Source: Anaerolineales bacterium (GTDB lineage Bacteria > Chloroflexota > Anaerolineae > 4572-78 > J111). From it: a stretch of 64,000 nt of DNA. The notes beneath the pieces are model-generated. The model searched no databases. It was not told where the DNA came from and saw only the letters and a list, made by a program, of their open reading frames with translations. This document shows positions 23,743 to 32,869 of the stretch, piece after piece; position 1 is the stretch's first letter, and every line of letters begins with the position of its first letter. Location of the stretch: contig JABTUK010000003.1 in NCBI GenBank assembly GCA_015075405.1, positions 1,116,001 through 1,180,000 of the forward strand. The letters run 5' to 3'. The position numbers and the translations under genes were made by a program.

Positions 23743-25161
23743 TTAGCGGTTCCAAAACAGGGGGTTGAAAGCCCAAGGGTGAATTGTAAGTCCGTACTCT
23801 TCAGTAAGGAGACGTTCTAGATACCCTTTGAATTTTGAACCAAAGTTGCTTTTAGTGAATCCTTTTGCTATTTCCTCAGGTGGAGTGTAGTGCCCAGTAA
23901 GTGGATTAACCGACTCCACCATAATATTTTGCTCTCCATGGACTTTGAATCTTATGTGCCCACCACCCCGTACGTTTTTTCCTTGTACTAAAAAGCTATG
24001 ATGTGGGATGACAAGCATATCCTCGGTTGCTATTCGAATATTACCTTCCATATCTATGATATATAGATAGTCTACACCTGCCCGTATTTGACCTGCATCT
24101 ATCGTCTCTCTTAAAGTTGGTGCAAGGGGTACTTCCCTTAGTGATCTGTAATTTGTCCTTCGCCCCAAATCAGCTAGATCCTTTCGTGCGAAAGTGTTAG
24201 GATATCCCCCTTCAGGACCAAGGTATCTTGACAGTGGCAGATCATCAAAAGCCCCACTGCCCCCGCGAATCGTTGGAAATTGACCATTACTGATGGCTTG
24301 ACGGATAGCCGGATCATTCAAGTTAGCCCTAGCTCTTTTCCAGGCTTTTGTGGCCAGCCGTCTCTCTTTAAGCGTAGCACTGGCCCAATTATTTGTCAAC
24401 GCCTGGCGCAGTTCATCACCTTGCTTGAGGGCTTGATCGCCATTGGTAAACTCACTCAGATTATCCAGCCGGTTTTGCTCGATCCTCCGGCTCAAAGCCC
24501 CCTCAGAACCGCCGGAGAACGCCGCTCGCGTCTCCGCCTGGCTGAACACCCGCCGTTCGCCCATCAGTTCGTCCATCCGGCTCAGCGAGAGCGCCGCTTC
24601 GTCGGCATTATCGGCCAGCCGCCCGGCGTCTACCGCCGCTGCGGCAACCTCGTCGGCGACCTGGCCGGCGTTGCGACCAAACCGGCTGACGGTCTGGGCC
24701 AGCTCGTCTGCCTGGCGCAGCCCGCCCTGGCCGATTTCCCGTAAAGCTTTGGCCCCCGTTTTGAGCGCGCCTAAGCCTTTATCGGCTATGTCCAGCCCTT
24801 TGCCCACCAGCTTGGCCGGACTCAGCTTGTTGGCCGCCCGGCCTAACAGGGCCAGCCCATCCATCAACTCATCCGCCCCGGTGAACAACCCCAATAAGCC
24901 TGCCCCCAAGGCCAGGCCGATTTCGGCCTTGCTCAGTTTCCGCCCGGTCAGCGGGTCCACCCCGATCAGGCCCGATACGGCATCGTACAAATCGCCAATC
25001 ACCGGGATCATGCCGATGATGACATCCGGGTTTTCCAGGACGAAATTTTTGACCTCGCGCCCCACTTTGTTCAGGGTTGGGGAGTTGGGGGTGTAAGAGG
25101 AACAATCCGACCAGAAAAAGAAAAGCGCCTCATTGTTGAGACGCTTCACTGGATAGACCAA
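23743..25161 (-). CDS. Toxin-array module H: pretoxin-TG protein with C-terminal toxin
   Basis: Open frame of 472 codons that begins inside the module-boundary hairpin and has no credible start (only TTG), so it is a 5'-truncated cassette. Pretoxin-TG domain at about residues 40-90 (ENPDVIIGMIPVIGDLYDAV then GVDPLTGRKLS). An Ala-rich helical linker leads to MDELMGERRVFSQAETRAAFSGGS and LSEFTNGDQALKQGDELRQALTN, shared with module D. The variable C-terminus (about residues 270-472) follows: LVIPHHSFLVQGKNVRGGGHIRF...VESVNPLTGHYTPP. The HHSFLVxGxxVxxGG...GHYxPP pattern recalls the HS..L.G..V..AGE...SGHY.P signature of some polymorphic toxin tips, from memory only; the activity is unknown. Confidence 0.75.
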   Translation of the reverse strand: MVYPVKRLNNEALFFFWSDCSSYTPNSPTLNKVGREVKNFVLENPDVIIGMIPVIGDLYDAVSGLIGVDPLTGRKLSKAEIGLALGAGLLGLFTGADELMDGLALLGRAANKLSPAKLVGKGLDIADKGLGALKTGAKALREIGQGGLRQADELAQTVSRFGRNAGQVADEVAAAAVDAGRLADNADEAALSLSRMDELMGERRVFSQAETRAAFSGGSEGALSRRIEQNRLDNLSEFTNGDQALKQGDELRQALTNNWASATLKERRLATKAWKRARANLNDPAIRQAISNGQFPTIRGGSGAFDDLPLSRYLGPEGGYPNTFARKDLADLGRRTNYRSLREVPLAPTLRETIDAGQIRAGVDYLYIIDMEGNIRIATEDMLVIPHHSFLVQGKNVRGGGHIRFKVHGEQNIMVESVNPLTGHYTPPEEIAKGFTKSNFGSKFKGYLERLLTEEYGLTIHPWAFNPLFWNR

Positions 25162-25163
25162 GG
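25110..25163 (-). terminator. Module-boundary hairpin element (G/H)
   Basis: Hairpin AAGCGCCTCA / TGAGACGCTT at 25123-25146, followed on the minus strand by TTTTCTTTTTC. The 5' flank CCTTGGTCTATCCAGTG matches CCTCTGGTCTACTTAATG at 34.26 kb and CCTTGGCCGACCTACAT at 27.83 kb. It ends the module G operon and directly abuts module H. Confidence 0.85.
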
Positions 25164-25234
25164 ATTTTGGGTGCTGTTGCTTCAGTCAAACCCATGAACC
25201 TAGTTTGGAAGGGTACATTAGCTAATGGAAGGTC

Positions 25235-25804
25235 TCAAGTTTTTCCCAATTCCTCAAGTTTTATCTCTGCCAACATTTGCACACTTTTAGACTCATCGTT
25301 TAGCATCTTGTATAGGTACAGCTCAATAGGTAAACTATATGCTTCCCCTATCAATATTATCGCAGAAAGAGCCATCAAGCGTACGGATCCGTACTCATCA
25401 TCTAATAATCGAATGAGTGGCTCAAACGCCTCGCGTGCTTTAAGTTGTCCCAAAGCACCGGCTGATGCCTCTCGTCGGTAGCGATTTTTATCCTCTAGAA
25501 GAGGAAGTAAAGGCTCTATTGCTGCTGAATCACCAATTTCCCCCAAGGCGCGAACGGCTTCTATATCAAGGTTGGAATCCTGGATTAAGTCAATCAAGAT
25601 TGGCACTACCTGCTGTGCATGTAAGTAACCTAAACCTTGGATTGCGAGATGTCTAACATATTTATCGGGATCAGAGAGGGCCTCAATAAGCGGTTCCACA
25701 GCCCGGTTGTCTTTACAAAGACTGAGTTTCTCTACTGCTTTAACTCGTATGTAGAGGTCTTCTGATTTGAGGGCCTGGCGGTAATCTTCAAAAGTTTCCA
25801 TCAT
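25235..25804 (-). CDS. Module G immunity protein, HEAT-repeat family
   Basis: About 190 aa of HEAT/PBS-lyase-type repeats: ALKSEDLYIRVKAVEKLSLCKDNRAVEPLIEALSDPDKYVRHLAIQGLGYL and four further units with helix pairs and G.I.D.A..PLL cores. The start is one of two tandem ATGs that overlap the toxin stop codon (ATGATG containing TGA, 25804-25799) behind GGGAGAAG, so translation is coupled to the toxin gene. HEAT-repeat proteins are a recurrent immunity class in polymorphic toxin loci; binding to the adjacent methyltransferase-like toxin is inferred from position. A second HEAT-type gene follows module D (34.3-35.0 kb). Confidence 0.8.
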   Translation of the reverse strand: MMETFEDYRQALKSEDLYIRVKAVEKLSLCKDNRAVEPLIEALSDPDKYVRHLAIQGLGYLHAQQVVPILIDLIQDSNLDIEAVRALGEIGDSAAIEPLLPLLEDKNRYRREASAGALGQLKAREAFEPLIRLLDDEYGSVRLMALSAIILIGEAYSLPIELYLYKMLNDESKSVQMLAEIKLEELGKT

Positions 25805-26820
25805 CTTCTCCCTGTTTGTCCCAAGTCCAAGAACAATTCCCACATTGAACCACTCTCAAACTCGGTGTCTAATGGAAGCTCTAGATAGTTGTTTCCTCTG
25901 CGCCAGCTATCCAACGTTCGAGGGCGGGTTTTTATTTGATTTCGTGATACCTGAATACCTCTATCTTTTAGCTCGGTCAACAAAACATCTACAATCTCAT
26001 CAGCCTTATGGATAGATAAATCGGTTGCAAGATAAATTTGTCCCTGTGCATCCACTAACCTGGCAGCTCCTCTAACTGCATCTTTCACATCACCTACTTG
26101 ACTACCTGGGCCAACGTTAAACACCATATCTGCCAAACCGACTTCCGGGAGTGGATCAAGATAGTTTGCTTTCTTTAATATGATTCGATTTGCTAAATTG
26201 GGATCAATCTGAGAGAGATTCCTTTGAGCTAACGTCTCAAAAAATGCATAGCCACCTTGCCAAGAGTCAATACCTATAACTTTTGCATTGGGATAGTGCT
26301 TTGCAATTAGAGGCAAGTCTATACCCGTTCCTGGACCTAGTTCTATCACCTTCTGAGTTTTCAGGCGTCTTGAAGTTGGTCCTTCAATATTTTCTGCCCA
26401 CTGACGAAACCCGGAAGCATCTCGCCCAGTCGCAGACGCTTCAAGATTTTTTGCTAAATTCGTGGGTACATCTTTGGGATAGTAGCCTTTTTCAATAAAA
26501 CGCTGGATCGCTGGATTGTTAACATCATAACCAGCCTGTCCCCACTGGTTTCGCTTGTACCGCTCGAGTAACCCGTACCCACTTGGCCCACAACTCGCAT
26601 TATGCACCAACACCCCGACTTCCAACACGAAGTAGGTGTGCGGTCCCTTGACCGTGAAGTTGTAAACCAACTCCGGCTCAGCCAGCCTGACCCGCTCGAC
26701 GGCCAGCACTTTGGCCCAACCCCCATCCGACCGGCGCAGTCTATCCCCAACGGCCAGATTTTCGGCCCACAGCCAGCCCTTCCCTTCGACGTAAACGGGG
26801 TGGTCGGGGGTGAGGTGGAG
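25801..26820 (-). CDS. Module G, 3' part: Hint C-half plus methyltransferase-like toxin
   Basis: This frame carries the second half of Hint (DHPVYVEGKGWLWAENLAVGDRLRRADGGWAKVLAVERVRLAEPELVYNFTVKGPHTYFVLEVGVLVHNA) and then a roughly 230-aa toxin domain. VHNA|S is the presumed self-cleavage site. The toxin resembles a Rossmann SAM-dependent methyltransferase: motif I VIELGPGTGIDLPLIAKHYP, motif II VIGIDSWQGGY, acidic ANYLDPLPEVGLADMVFNVGP, motif VI-like ARLVDAQGQIYLATDL. Its target is unknown. The frame is offset from the N-terminal part by the 8-bp repeat tract at 26.82-26.86 kb. The stop codon overlaps the HEAT immunity start. Confidence 0.8.
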   Translation of the reverse strand, partial: LHLTPDHPVYVEGKGWLWAENLAVGDRLRRSDGGWAKVLAVERVRLAEPELVYNFTVKGPHTYFVLEVGVLVHNASCGPSGYGLLERYKRNQWGQAGYDVNNPAIQRFIEKGYYPKDVPTNLAKNLEASATGRDASGFRQWAENIEGPTSRRLKTQKVIELGPGTGIDLPLIAKHYPNAKVIGIDSWQGGYAFFETLAQRNLSQIDPNLANRIILKKANYLDPLPEVGLADMVFNVGPGSQVGDVKDAVRGAARLVDAQGQIYLATDLSIHKADEIVDVLLTELKDRGIQVSRNQIKTRPRTLDSWRRGNNYLELPLDTEFESGSMWELFLDLGQTGRR

Positions 26821-27773
26821 GGTTGGAAGGTTGGAAGGTTGGAAGGTTGGAAGGTTGGCCGGTGCTCATCGTCAGCCCCGCTATTCAGTTGTGCTTCATC
26901 ATCATTATCACCATTCTCGGTATGGGTGTCAAGGGTTTCAGTTTCTTTCTCAGCCTTAGCCTCAGCCTTAGCCTCTATCGTTACCTTCAATATTTCATCG
27001 GTCGGGTGGTTGGTCAAGGCCACTACCTCAAAGTAGCCCTGTTCGCCGGTTTCAGGGTCTTCGGCCAGAACTTTGTCGCCTACTTTGATTGCTTCAATGG
27101 GCTTTTGGCCTTCCTCGGTCTCAACCGGCGTTCCGGCGGTGAAGGAGTTGCCCGGACATCCAGAGTTCAGTCTATTACTCAAGGCTCCATCAGCACCGCC
27201 GGAGAAGGCCGCCTGCGTCTCCGCCTGGCTGAACACCCGCTGCTCGCCCATTAGCTCGTCCATCCGGCTCAGCGAGAGCGCCGCTTCGTCGGCGTTATCG
27301 GCCAGCCGACCGGCATCTACCGCCGCTGCGGCAACCTCGTCGGCCACCTGGTCAGCGTTGCGACCGAAGCGGCTGACAGTCTGGGCCAGTTCGTCTGCCT
27401 GGCGCAGCCCGCCCTGGCCGATGTCTCGCAAGGCTTTGGCTCCGGTTTTGAGCGCCCCCAGGCCTTTATCGGCTATGTCCAGCCCTTTGCCCACCAGTTT
27501 GGCCGGACTCAACTTGTTGGCCGCCCGGCCTAACAGGGCCAGACCATCCATCAACTCATCCGCGCCGGTGAACAATCCCAACAGGCCCGCCCCCAACGCC
27601 AGGCCGATTTCGGCGTTGCTCAGTTTCCGCCCGGTCAGCGGGTCCACCCCGATCAGGCCCGACACGGCATCGTACAAATCGCCAATCACCGGGATCATCC
27701 CGATGATCACATCCGGGTTTTCCAGGGCAAATTTGGTCACTGCTCGGGTGATTTTGTTCAAGGTGACAAGCAA
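26454..27773 (-). CDS. Module G, 5' part: pretoxin-TG and Hint N-half (frameshifted)
   Basis: The open frame starts just after the boundary hairpin (LNKITRAVTKFALENPDVIIGMIPVIGD), hence 5'-truncated. Pretoxin-TG domain, Ala-rich linker, MDELMGEQRVFSQAETQAAFSGGADGALSNRLNSGCPGNSFTAGTPVETEEGQ, then the Hint N-half to HPTDEILKVT. After DDEHRPTFQPSNLPTFQPS it leaves the Hint frame: everything below about 26820 is read out of frame as far as 26454. The cause is four perfect GGTTGGAA units where module I has three in the correct frame. With 3 (or 6) units the protein would read through into the methyltransferase-like toxin. DNA from about 27190 to 27720 is nearly identical to module H, a substrate for recombination. 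Confidence 0.78.
   Translation of the reverse strand: MLVTLNKITRAVTKFALENPDVIIGMIPVIGDLYDAVSGLIGVDPLTGRKLSNAEIGLALGAGLLGLFTGADELMDGLALLGRAANKLSPAKLVGKGLDIADKGLGALKTGAKALRDIGQGGLRQADELAQTVSRFGRNADQVADEVAAAAVDAGRLADNADEAALSLSRMDELMGEQRVFSQAETQAAFSGGADGALSNRLNSGCPGNSFTAGTPVETEEGQKPIEAIKVGDKVLAEDPETGEQGYFEVVALTNHPTDEILKVTIEAKAEAKAEKETETLDTHTENGDNDDEAQLNSGADDEHRPTFQPSNLPTFQPSTSPPTTPFTSKGRAGCGPKIWPLGIDCAGRMGVGPKCWPSSGSGWLSRSWFTTSRSRDRTPTSCWKSGCWCIMRVVGQVGTGYSSGTSETSGDRLVMMLTIQRSSVLLKKATIPKMYPRI
26821..26860. repeat. GGTTGGAA octamer tract inside Hint
   Basis: Four perfect GGTTGGAA units followed by GGTTGGCC. The corresponding place in module I (22201-22232) has three perfect units and GGTTGGGC, with identical flanks (GTGGAG before, GGTGCTCATCGTC after). 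Each unit changes the reading frame by 8 nt. Confidence 0.9.
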
Positions 27774-27794
27774 TTAAGAGGAACAATCCAATCA

Positions 27795-27840
27795 GAAAAA
27801 GAAAAGTGCCTCATTGCTGAGACGCTTTATGTAGGTCGGC
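27795..27840 (-). terminator. Module-boundary hairpin element (E/G)
   Basis: Arms AAGTGCCTCA (27804-27813) and TGAGACGCTT (27818-27827) with minus-strand trailing TTTTCTTTTTC and 5' flank CCTTGGCCGACCTACATA. It follows the pentapeptide-repeat immunity gene. Confidence 0.85.
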
Positions 27841-27895
27841 CAAGGGAGTACGCTTCATTTCCTCAACCTACCCCACCAAACTCACAAACTGGAAT

Positions 27896-28894
27896 TTATA
27901 GTTTGTGTCTCTCACTCTTAAAAATCGCGCCTGTTTTTTCAGGGTCGAACCCTTTAGGCCATTTTGTATGTTGATCATACAAAGCGTCAGTCAAGATGGC
28001 GGTTGACAAATCCGTTTCTTCCAGGTTAGCGCCTAATAAAACAGCTTTGCTTAAATCAGTTTCTATTAAAACAGTTCTTCTAAAATCAGCTCTCGCAAGA
28101 TTGGTCTGAACAAACTTTGCCTTAGTGAGATTAGCTCCTTGTAAATCTGCTTCTTGTAAATAAGCAAAGCTCCAATTGCTCTGACTTAGATTGGCTTCAA
28201 CTAATTCAACTTGTTTAAGATTAATGCTGTTTAAATCGCTTTGTGATAAATCAACCCCATTCAAGTTTTGTTTTTCTCCCTCTTTTTTAAGAATACCCCA
28301 AATTAAGGGCCATTTTGGATCAGGTTCAGATGGATGTAATTGCTCAGGTATTAAACTTATCATATTGTCGTAAATCTCTAAATAACGGATAAGTGTACCA
28401 GCAAATCCCAGAGGCTCATCAATCATTTCTGCATAACGCCCACGTCTTTGGGGGGGTGAGCCGGTTATTTCCTGAATAACCGTGCTTAATCCGTAAAGAA
28501 AAATAAGCTTATAACTGCCAAACTTCCACTGAATGTAATTACTATTACTAACAGCCCCCGCAAGCCCATATATATTCAGAAAATTATAATCCGCCTTACT
28601 TTTGTCAGCCATTAGTATAATGCGATGCCAAAACACATTTGGCAGATTAGGTGAGTCATTGTGGTGTTCCAAAACAGGTTCTCGGTTGTTAGCTCTAAAC
28701 CATAAGACATACCCTTCAGGCGGCATTGCTGCTCCTAGAAAATCTTCAACAATTGTTACTATTGCCTGGGTATTTTCCTGTAACTCATTAGCCAGTCTAT
28801 CACATGCGTGATATTGACGTGCTGAAATTGGGTTGCCATTAAGCAAGATACCTTCTTGAGGTTCCACAATTATAGTGATTTGGTTAAGGGTCAT
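27896..28894 (-). CDS. Module E immunity protein, pentapeptide-repeat C-terminus
   Basis: A 332-aa protein. Residues 1-200 are of unknown type (TIIVEPQEGILLNGNPISARQYHACDRLANEL...). Residues about 210-310 are pentapeptide repeats (DLSQSDLNSINLKQVELVEANLSQSNW, EADLQGANLTKAKFVQTNLARADF, LLGANLEETDL), ending in the common AILTDALYDQHTKWPKGFDPEKTGAI. Its ATG abuts the IS3-type element. If that element is removed at the TATATA duplication, the upstream toxin reads ...FRHIYDP and stops within ATGACCCTTAA, overlapping this start by 11 nt. It is therefore the cognate immunity gene of the split module E toxin. AT-rich, like the other immunity genes. Confidence 0.78.
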   Translation of the reverse strand: MTLNQITIIVEPQEGILLNGNPISARQYHACDRLANELQENTQAIVTIVEDFLGAAMPPEGYVLWFRANNREPVLEHHNDSPNLPNVFWHRIILMADKSKADYNFLNIYGLAGAVSNSNYIQWKFGSYKLIFLYGLSTVIQEITGSPPQRRGRYAEMIDEPLGFAGTLIRYLEIYDNMISLIPEQLHPSEPDPKWPLIWGILKKEGEKQNLNGVDLSQSDLNSINLKQVELVEANLSQSNWSFAYLQEADLQGANLTKAKFVQTNLARADFRRTVLIETDLSKAVLLGANLEETDLSTAILTDALYDQHTKWPKGFDPEKTGAIFKSERHKL

Positions 28895-28899
28895 ATATA

Positions 28900-30143
28900 A
28901 TTGACCCCAAAAACTGGACCACGAGCTAAGGTGGATTGAAGTATAATCTAGCCAACTCGTGGAGGAGTAAATTGACTAAAAAACGTAAACAATACAATGC
29001 TCAATTCAAGTTCAAGATTGCCCTCGAAGCGGTCAAAGGTTGAAAACAATCAATCAATTGGCCAGCGAACACGAACTACACCCCAATCAGATCAGCCAGT
29101 GGAAACGGCAATTGCTGGAAGAGGGGGCCACCATTTTTGGTAACGGTTCGGTCCAACAACAACGTGAGGCGGCCAAAACAGAGGCAGAACTGTACGAGCA
29201 GATTGGTCGGCTCAAATGGAAGTGGAATGGTTAAAAAGCACCCAGTTCAATTGAGGCCAAACGCATGTTGATTGAACCGAACCATCCAGCCTTGAGTATC
29301 CGTCGTCAATGTGAGTTGTTGGATTTGAACCGTGCGACCTTCTACTACCAACCTGCCAGCGAGTCGGAGTTCAATCTAGAATTGATGCGGCTGATTGATG
29401 GGCAGTATCTCAAAACACCCTTTATGGCTGGCCCAAGATGACCGTTTATTTACAGAAGCTCGGCTATCCGATCAACCATAAGCGGGTGCAACGCTTGATG
29501 CACCTGATGGGGCTGCAAGCGATTTATCCCAAACCGCGAACCAGCCACCCGGCCCCTGAGCACAAGATTTACCCGTACCTGTTATTGCAATTTGGTCATC
29601 ACCCGTCCGAACCAAGCCTGGGGTGCTGACATTACCTATGTGCCTTTGCTGCACGGCTTTATGTATCTGGTCGCCATTATCGATTGGTTCAGTCGCTATG
29701 TCCTGGCCTGGCAACTGTCCAACACCTTAGATAGTTACTTCTGTATCCAGGCTTTACAGCAAGCCTTAAAGCAGGGCCAGCCTGAGATTTTAACACGGAC
29801 TAGGGGCGCAATTCACCAACAACGCCTTCACCGCCATCTTGGAAACAGCCGGAATACGGATCAGTATGGATGGTCGAGGGCGGGCGCTGGATAACATCTT
29901 TGTCGAGCGTTTGTGGCGCACCCTCAAGTACGAAGACATCTATTTGAAGGATTACGCCACTGTCCCGACCCTAATCACCGGATTGACCCATTACTTTGAC
30001 TTCTACAACCATGAACGGCCTCATCAAAGTCTGGGATATTGTACACCGGCTCAACTCTATTTCGGTTGCTAAACGGATCATCAGAATGTTAACAATTATC
30101 CACCTTATTTTTCTCGATCTGTGGTCTTGACAAATGGGTCAAG
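28900..30143 (+). mobile_element. IS3-family element (decayed)
   Basis: Terminal inverted repeats: left TTGACCCCAAAAACTGGACCAC...AAGGTGGAT, right complement TTGACCCATTTGTCAAGACCAC...AAGGTGGAT. TATATA flanks both sides (28894-28899 and 30144-30149) and is taken as the target duplication, although the motif is self-complementary and IS3 members usually give 3-4 bp. It is inserted at the last codons of the module E toxin, just before its immunity gene. Confidence 0.8.
28974..30072 (+). pseudogene. IS3-type transposase (orfA/orfB) with frameshifts
   Basis: OrfA begins KKRKQYNAQFKFKIALEAVKG and breaks by a stop/frameshift into INQLASEHELHPNQISQWKRQLLEEG. OrfB is split into several frames: LIEPNHPALSIRRQCELLDLNRATFYYQ; MTVYLQKLGYPINHKRVQRLMHLMG; then the rve core AWGADITYVPLLHGFMYLVAIIDWFSRYVLAW (first Asp) and DNIFVERLWRTLKYEDIYL (Glu), ending with YNHERPHQSLGYCTPAQLYF. 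At least three frameshifts, so not functional. Confidence 0.85.
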
Positions 30144-30546
30144 TATATATGTCGGAACAACTCTTCATGATCTGCTCCCAGAAAGTGTTTCTGCAACCAG
30201 TTTAGTTGTAAAATAGTCTCAATATTCTGAACATTCCTCAATTCCACCTTCTTGAGGATTTCATCGGGTAAATCATCCAAACCACCATAAGGTATGCCAT
30301 AGTGTTTCATATGATAAGTCAAAAAGTATGTGGGTGTTGGGGTTTTTTTACCATCAATCAATCCCATATTATGCCGTACAGATGGTGGTAAATCATTTCT
30401 GAATGCGTGGGATAGAGTAAGGTGACCTTCTTTTCTATGATAAGATGTTACGAAATGTCCCTGTTTTAAAGCATTAGGGTGTGTTATATATTGATCGAGT
30501 TCTTCTATCCCATCTGTATTCAAGTGAGGAGCGTCAAGAACTTTAA
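30144..30546 (-). pseudogene. Module E toxin, C-terminal part (IS-disrupted)
   Basis: Minus-strand frame LDAPHLNTDGIEELDQYITHPNALKQGHFVTSYHRKEGHLTLSHAFRNDLPPSVRHNMGLIDGKKTPTPTYFLTYHMKHYGIPYGGLDDLPDEILKK..., ending ...EELFRHIY at the IS3-type element. It is in frame with the upstream part (33731-34261) once the IS1595-type element and one AACTTTAA copy are removed: ...VPEPFKV|LDAPHL. No fold is recognised; HFVTSYHRKEGHLTL and NMGLIDGKKTP are candidate active-site regions. As it stands the frame runs into the IS and gains the tail LTHLSRPQIEKNKVDNC. Confidence 0.75.
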
Positions 30547-30711
30547 CGCTCATGTAGGATTCTAGGTGAAAAGGGGAAATATGGTATACTCTGACCATAA
30601 TTTGTCATAAATAGGAGATGGACAATGGCCATGCGCTTTCCCCTAACTGATTTGCTGGATGAGCAAGAAAGTTACAACTTTCTGTTGAAAACGCTCCATC
30701 CTGATGGGATG

Positions 30712-32869
30712 GAGGGGCGGACATAACATAAGATAGGTTCCGCTGGGTGTAACCTATTCCCCGCCGGTCAGCCACCTGGGTGGTTCTGAGCGGGGCCTAA
30801 CATAAGATTGGTTCCGTTGGACAGCTTCCGCCTCACTCCGGGCCAGGTTTGCCGCCGCTGAAGCAGAACTTAACATAGAATTGGGTCGGTTATCAAAGTC
30901 TCCTTTGGCAGTAGAATGAAATCGCCATACCCACCCCACCGCCAGAAAGGAGACTGACGTGATCATACCCCAATCTTTTGCCCCGGTCAATTGGCTGCGC
31001 CAGGCGGTGGGCGCGGCCCGGCAGGTGAGCGCCCGCCGCCAGCCTGGGCCGGTTGAGCCGCCTGTACCCCTTCCGGTCCTGTTGGTGCGCTGAACCTGGC
31101 TCAACTGGCCCAAGTGGGGCGGCGTTGCCCCGGTTTGTGGCCGATTGTGCCGTGGCCCGCAAGTACCTGGAGTTGCTGGGTCCGCTCGATTGGGCCAACT
31201 TTCCGGAACGGGACCCGCACCGACCCTGGCCAGGTCCAACCCAGCTCCCGCGCGCCCTTTGTGGCCGCTTTCCTGGTCAAACTGCACGAGGGCAAAAGCT
31301 ATATGTCCCACCTGCGCGATTACCTGGTCGAGCACCCGCCCTGGTCTGGGTCCTGGGTTTTCCGCTCGAACCATCTGAGCGCTTCGCCTGGGGCTTCGAT
31401 GTCGAAGCCAGCTTGCCGACGGCCCGTCACTTCGGTCGGGTCTTACGGACCTTGCCCAACGAGGCCGCTGCAAATTCCTGCTCGACAGCACCGTTTCCCT
31501 GCTGCGTCAGGAATTACCCCCGACGTTCGCTTTGGCCAAGCTTATTTCCCTGGATACCAAGCATATTTTGGCCTGGGTGAAGGAGAATAATCCCAAAGCC
31601 TACGTTCTGGAAGGCGACCGGCTCGACAAAACCCGCCAGCCCAAAGGCGACCGGGACTGTAAACTCGGCTGCAAAAGAAGCGCAATGTCTCCTCCGAGGA
31701 AGCCAAAGTCGAAACCACTCCGGCTCAACCGGCCACCCCGACCAAAAGGCCAAAGCCGTGACCAACTTCTCCTCCAGCGATGTCTACTACTGGGGCTACG
31801 GCCCGGCGTGGTGGCCACCAAAGTCCCCGACTGGGGCGAGTTCGTCCTGGCTGAACTGACCCAGACCTTCGATAAGAATGATGTCACTTACTTCTTCCCT
31901 TGATGGCCCAGGTCGAACGCCGCCTCGGTTTCAAACCCAAGTTCGGGCCTTCGATGCCGCCTTGATCCATTTTATGTCTTCAGTACTTTCATCTGGCCGG
32001 CGGTTTCGCCATGTCCCCTGACCCAACGCGGCGGGATCAAACGTCAATTTGATGACCAGGGCTTACCCTTATGCCAGGCCGGTCTGCCGATGCCCTTAAA
32101 ACCACCTTCATCTGCCATACCAGTCTGATCGAACACGAGCGCGGCCGCTATGCCTGCCCGCTGCTGTTTCCAACCCGACCGGCCAGACCTGCCCCATCGC
32201 CCACAAAATTGGCCTCAGGGCGGCTGCCTGACCACCCAGCCACCTCCATCGGCGCTCGCCTGCGCGTCGAACTTGACCGCGACAGTGACGAGTTCAAAGC
32301 CATCTACAAACAGCGCACCGCCACCGAGCGGGTCAACTCTCAAGCCACCGAAATCGGCATCGAAGAACCCAGACTGCGTAACCGCCGAGCCATTACCAAC
32401 CAGGATACCCTGATTTATGTCCTCATCAATCTGCGTGGCCTCAAGCGGGTCCGCGCTCGCAAGGCTCAACTGGCCGCTCAAACCGAGGCAACCTTGAACC
32501 GCAGCTAACTCGCCCCGGCCACGGCTGGCCCGCCTCTCCTAATTTTTGACCGCGGTGGGCGGGGGGTTGGCATCCGGTGGGCCGGCTTGACCGGGGCGAG
32601 TTCTGTCCATTTTCATTTTCCTGGCCGCTGCCTCCGAACGTTCCGCCACGCTCGACCGGAGTCCTTTGCCTTTTTTTTCGGCCTGCCCGCCCATTCCCCC
32701 ACTAATCCCTTAACTTTTTCTTCCTTGCTGGCTTTGGCCCGACTTCAACCCAGTTCTCTCAGCCGCCTGGCCCTGCTTTTCCCCAGCAGGCTATCCCAAA
32801 ATTGGCCTTTTCGCCTTCCCCATCCTTTCACCCGCTCCCTTTTCTCACCTTATGTTATGTCCGCCCCTC
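30712..32869 (+). mobile_element. Second IS nested in the ISXO2-type transposase
   Basis: Inverted ends GAGGGGCGGACATAACATAAG (left, one base over 20 counting the first G) and its complement at 32849-32869. Flanked by the 7-bp duplication TGGGATG (30705-30711 and 32870-32876). Removing the element and one duplication restores the host transposase frame. Internal near-repeats of the end (CTAACATAAGATTGGTTCCG, CTTAACATAGAATTGGGT) lie at 30.78-30.88 kb. Family not assigned. Confidence 0.88.
30961..32507 (+). pseudogene. Degenerate DDE transposase of the nested IS
   Basis: The reading frame is broken several times. Recognisable pieces: FVAAFLVKLHEGKSYMSHLRDYLVEHPP; KLISLDTKHILAWVKENNPKAY (candidate first Asp); YWGYGPGVVATKVPDWGEFVLAELTQTFDKNDVTYFFP; and the C-terminal ELDRDSDEFKAIYKQRTATERVNSQATEIGIEEPRLRNRRAI (candidate Glu). 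The ERVNSQATEIG...LIYVLINLRGLKR ending is typical of DDE_Tnp_1-like transposases. Not functional. Confidence 0.75.
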
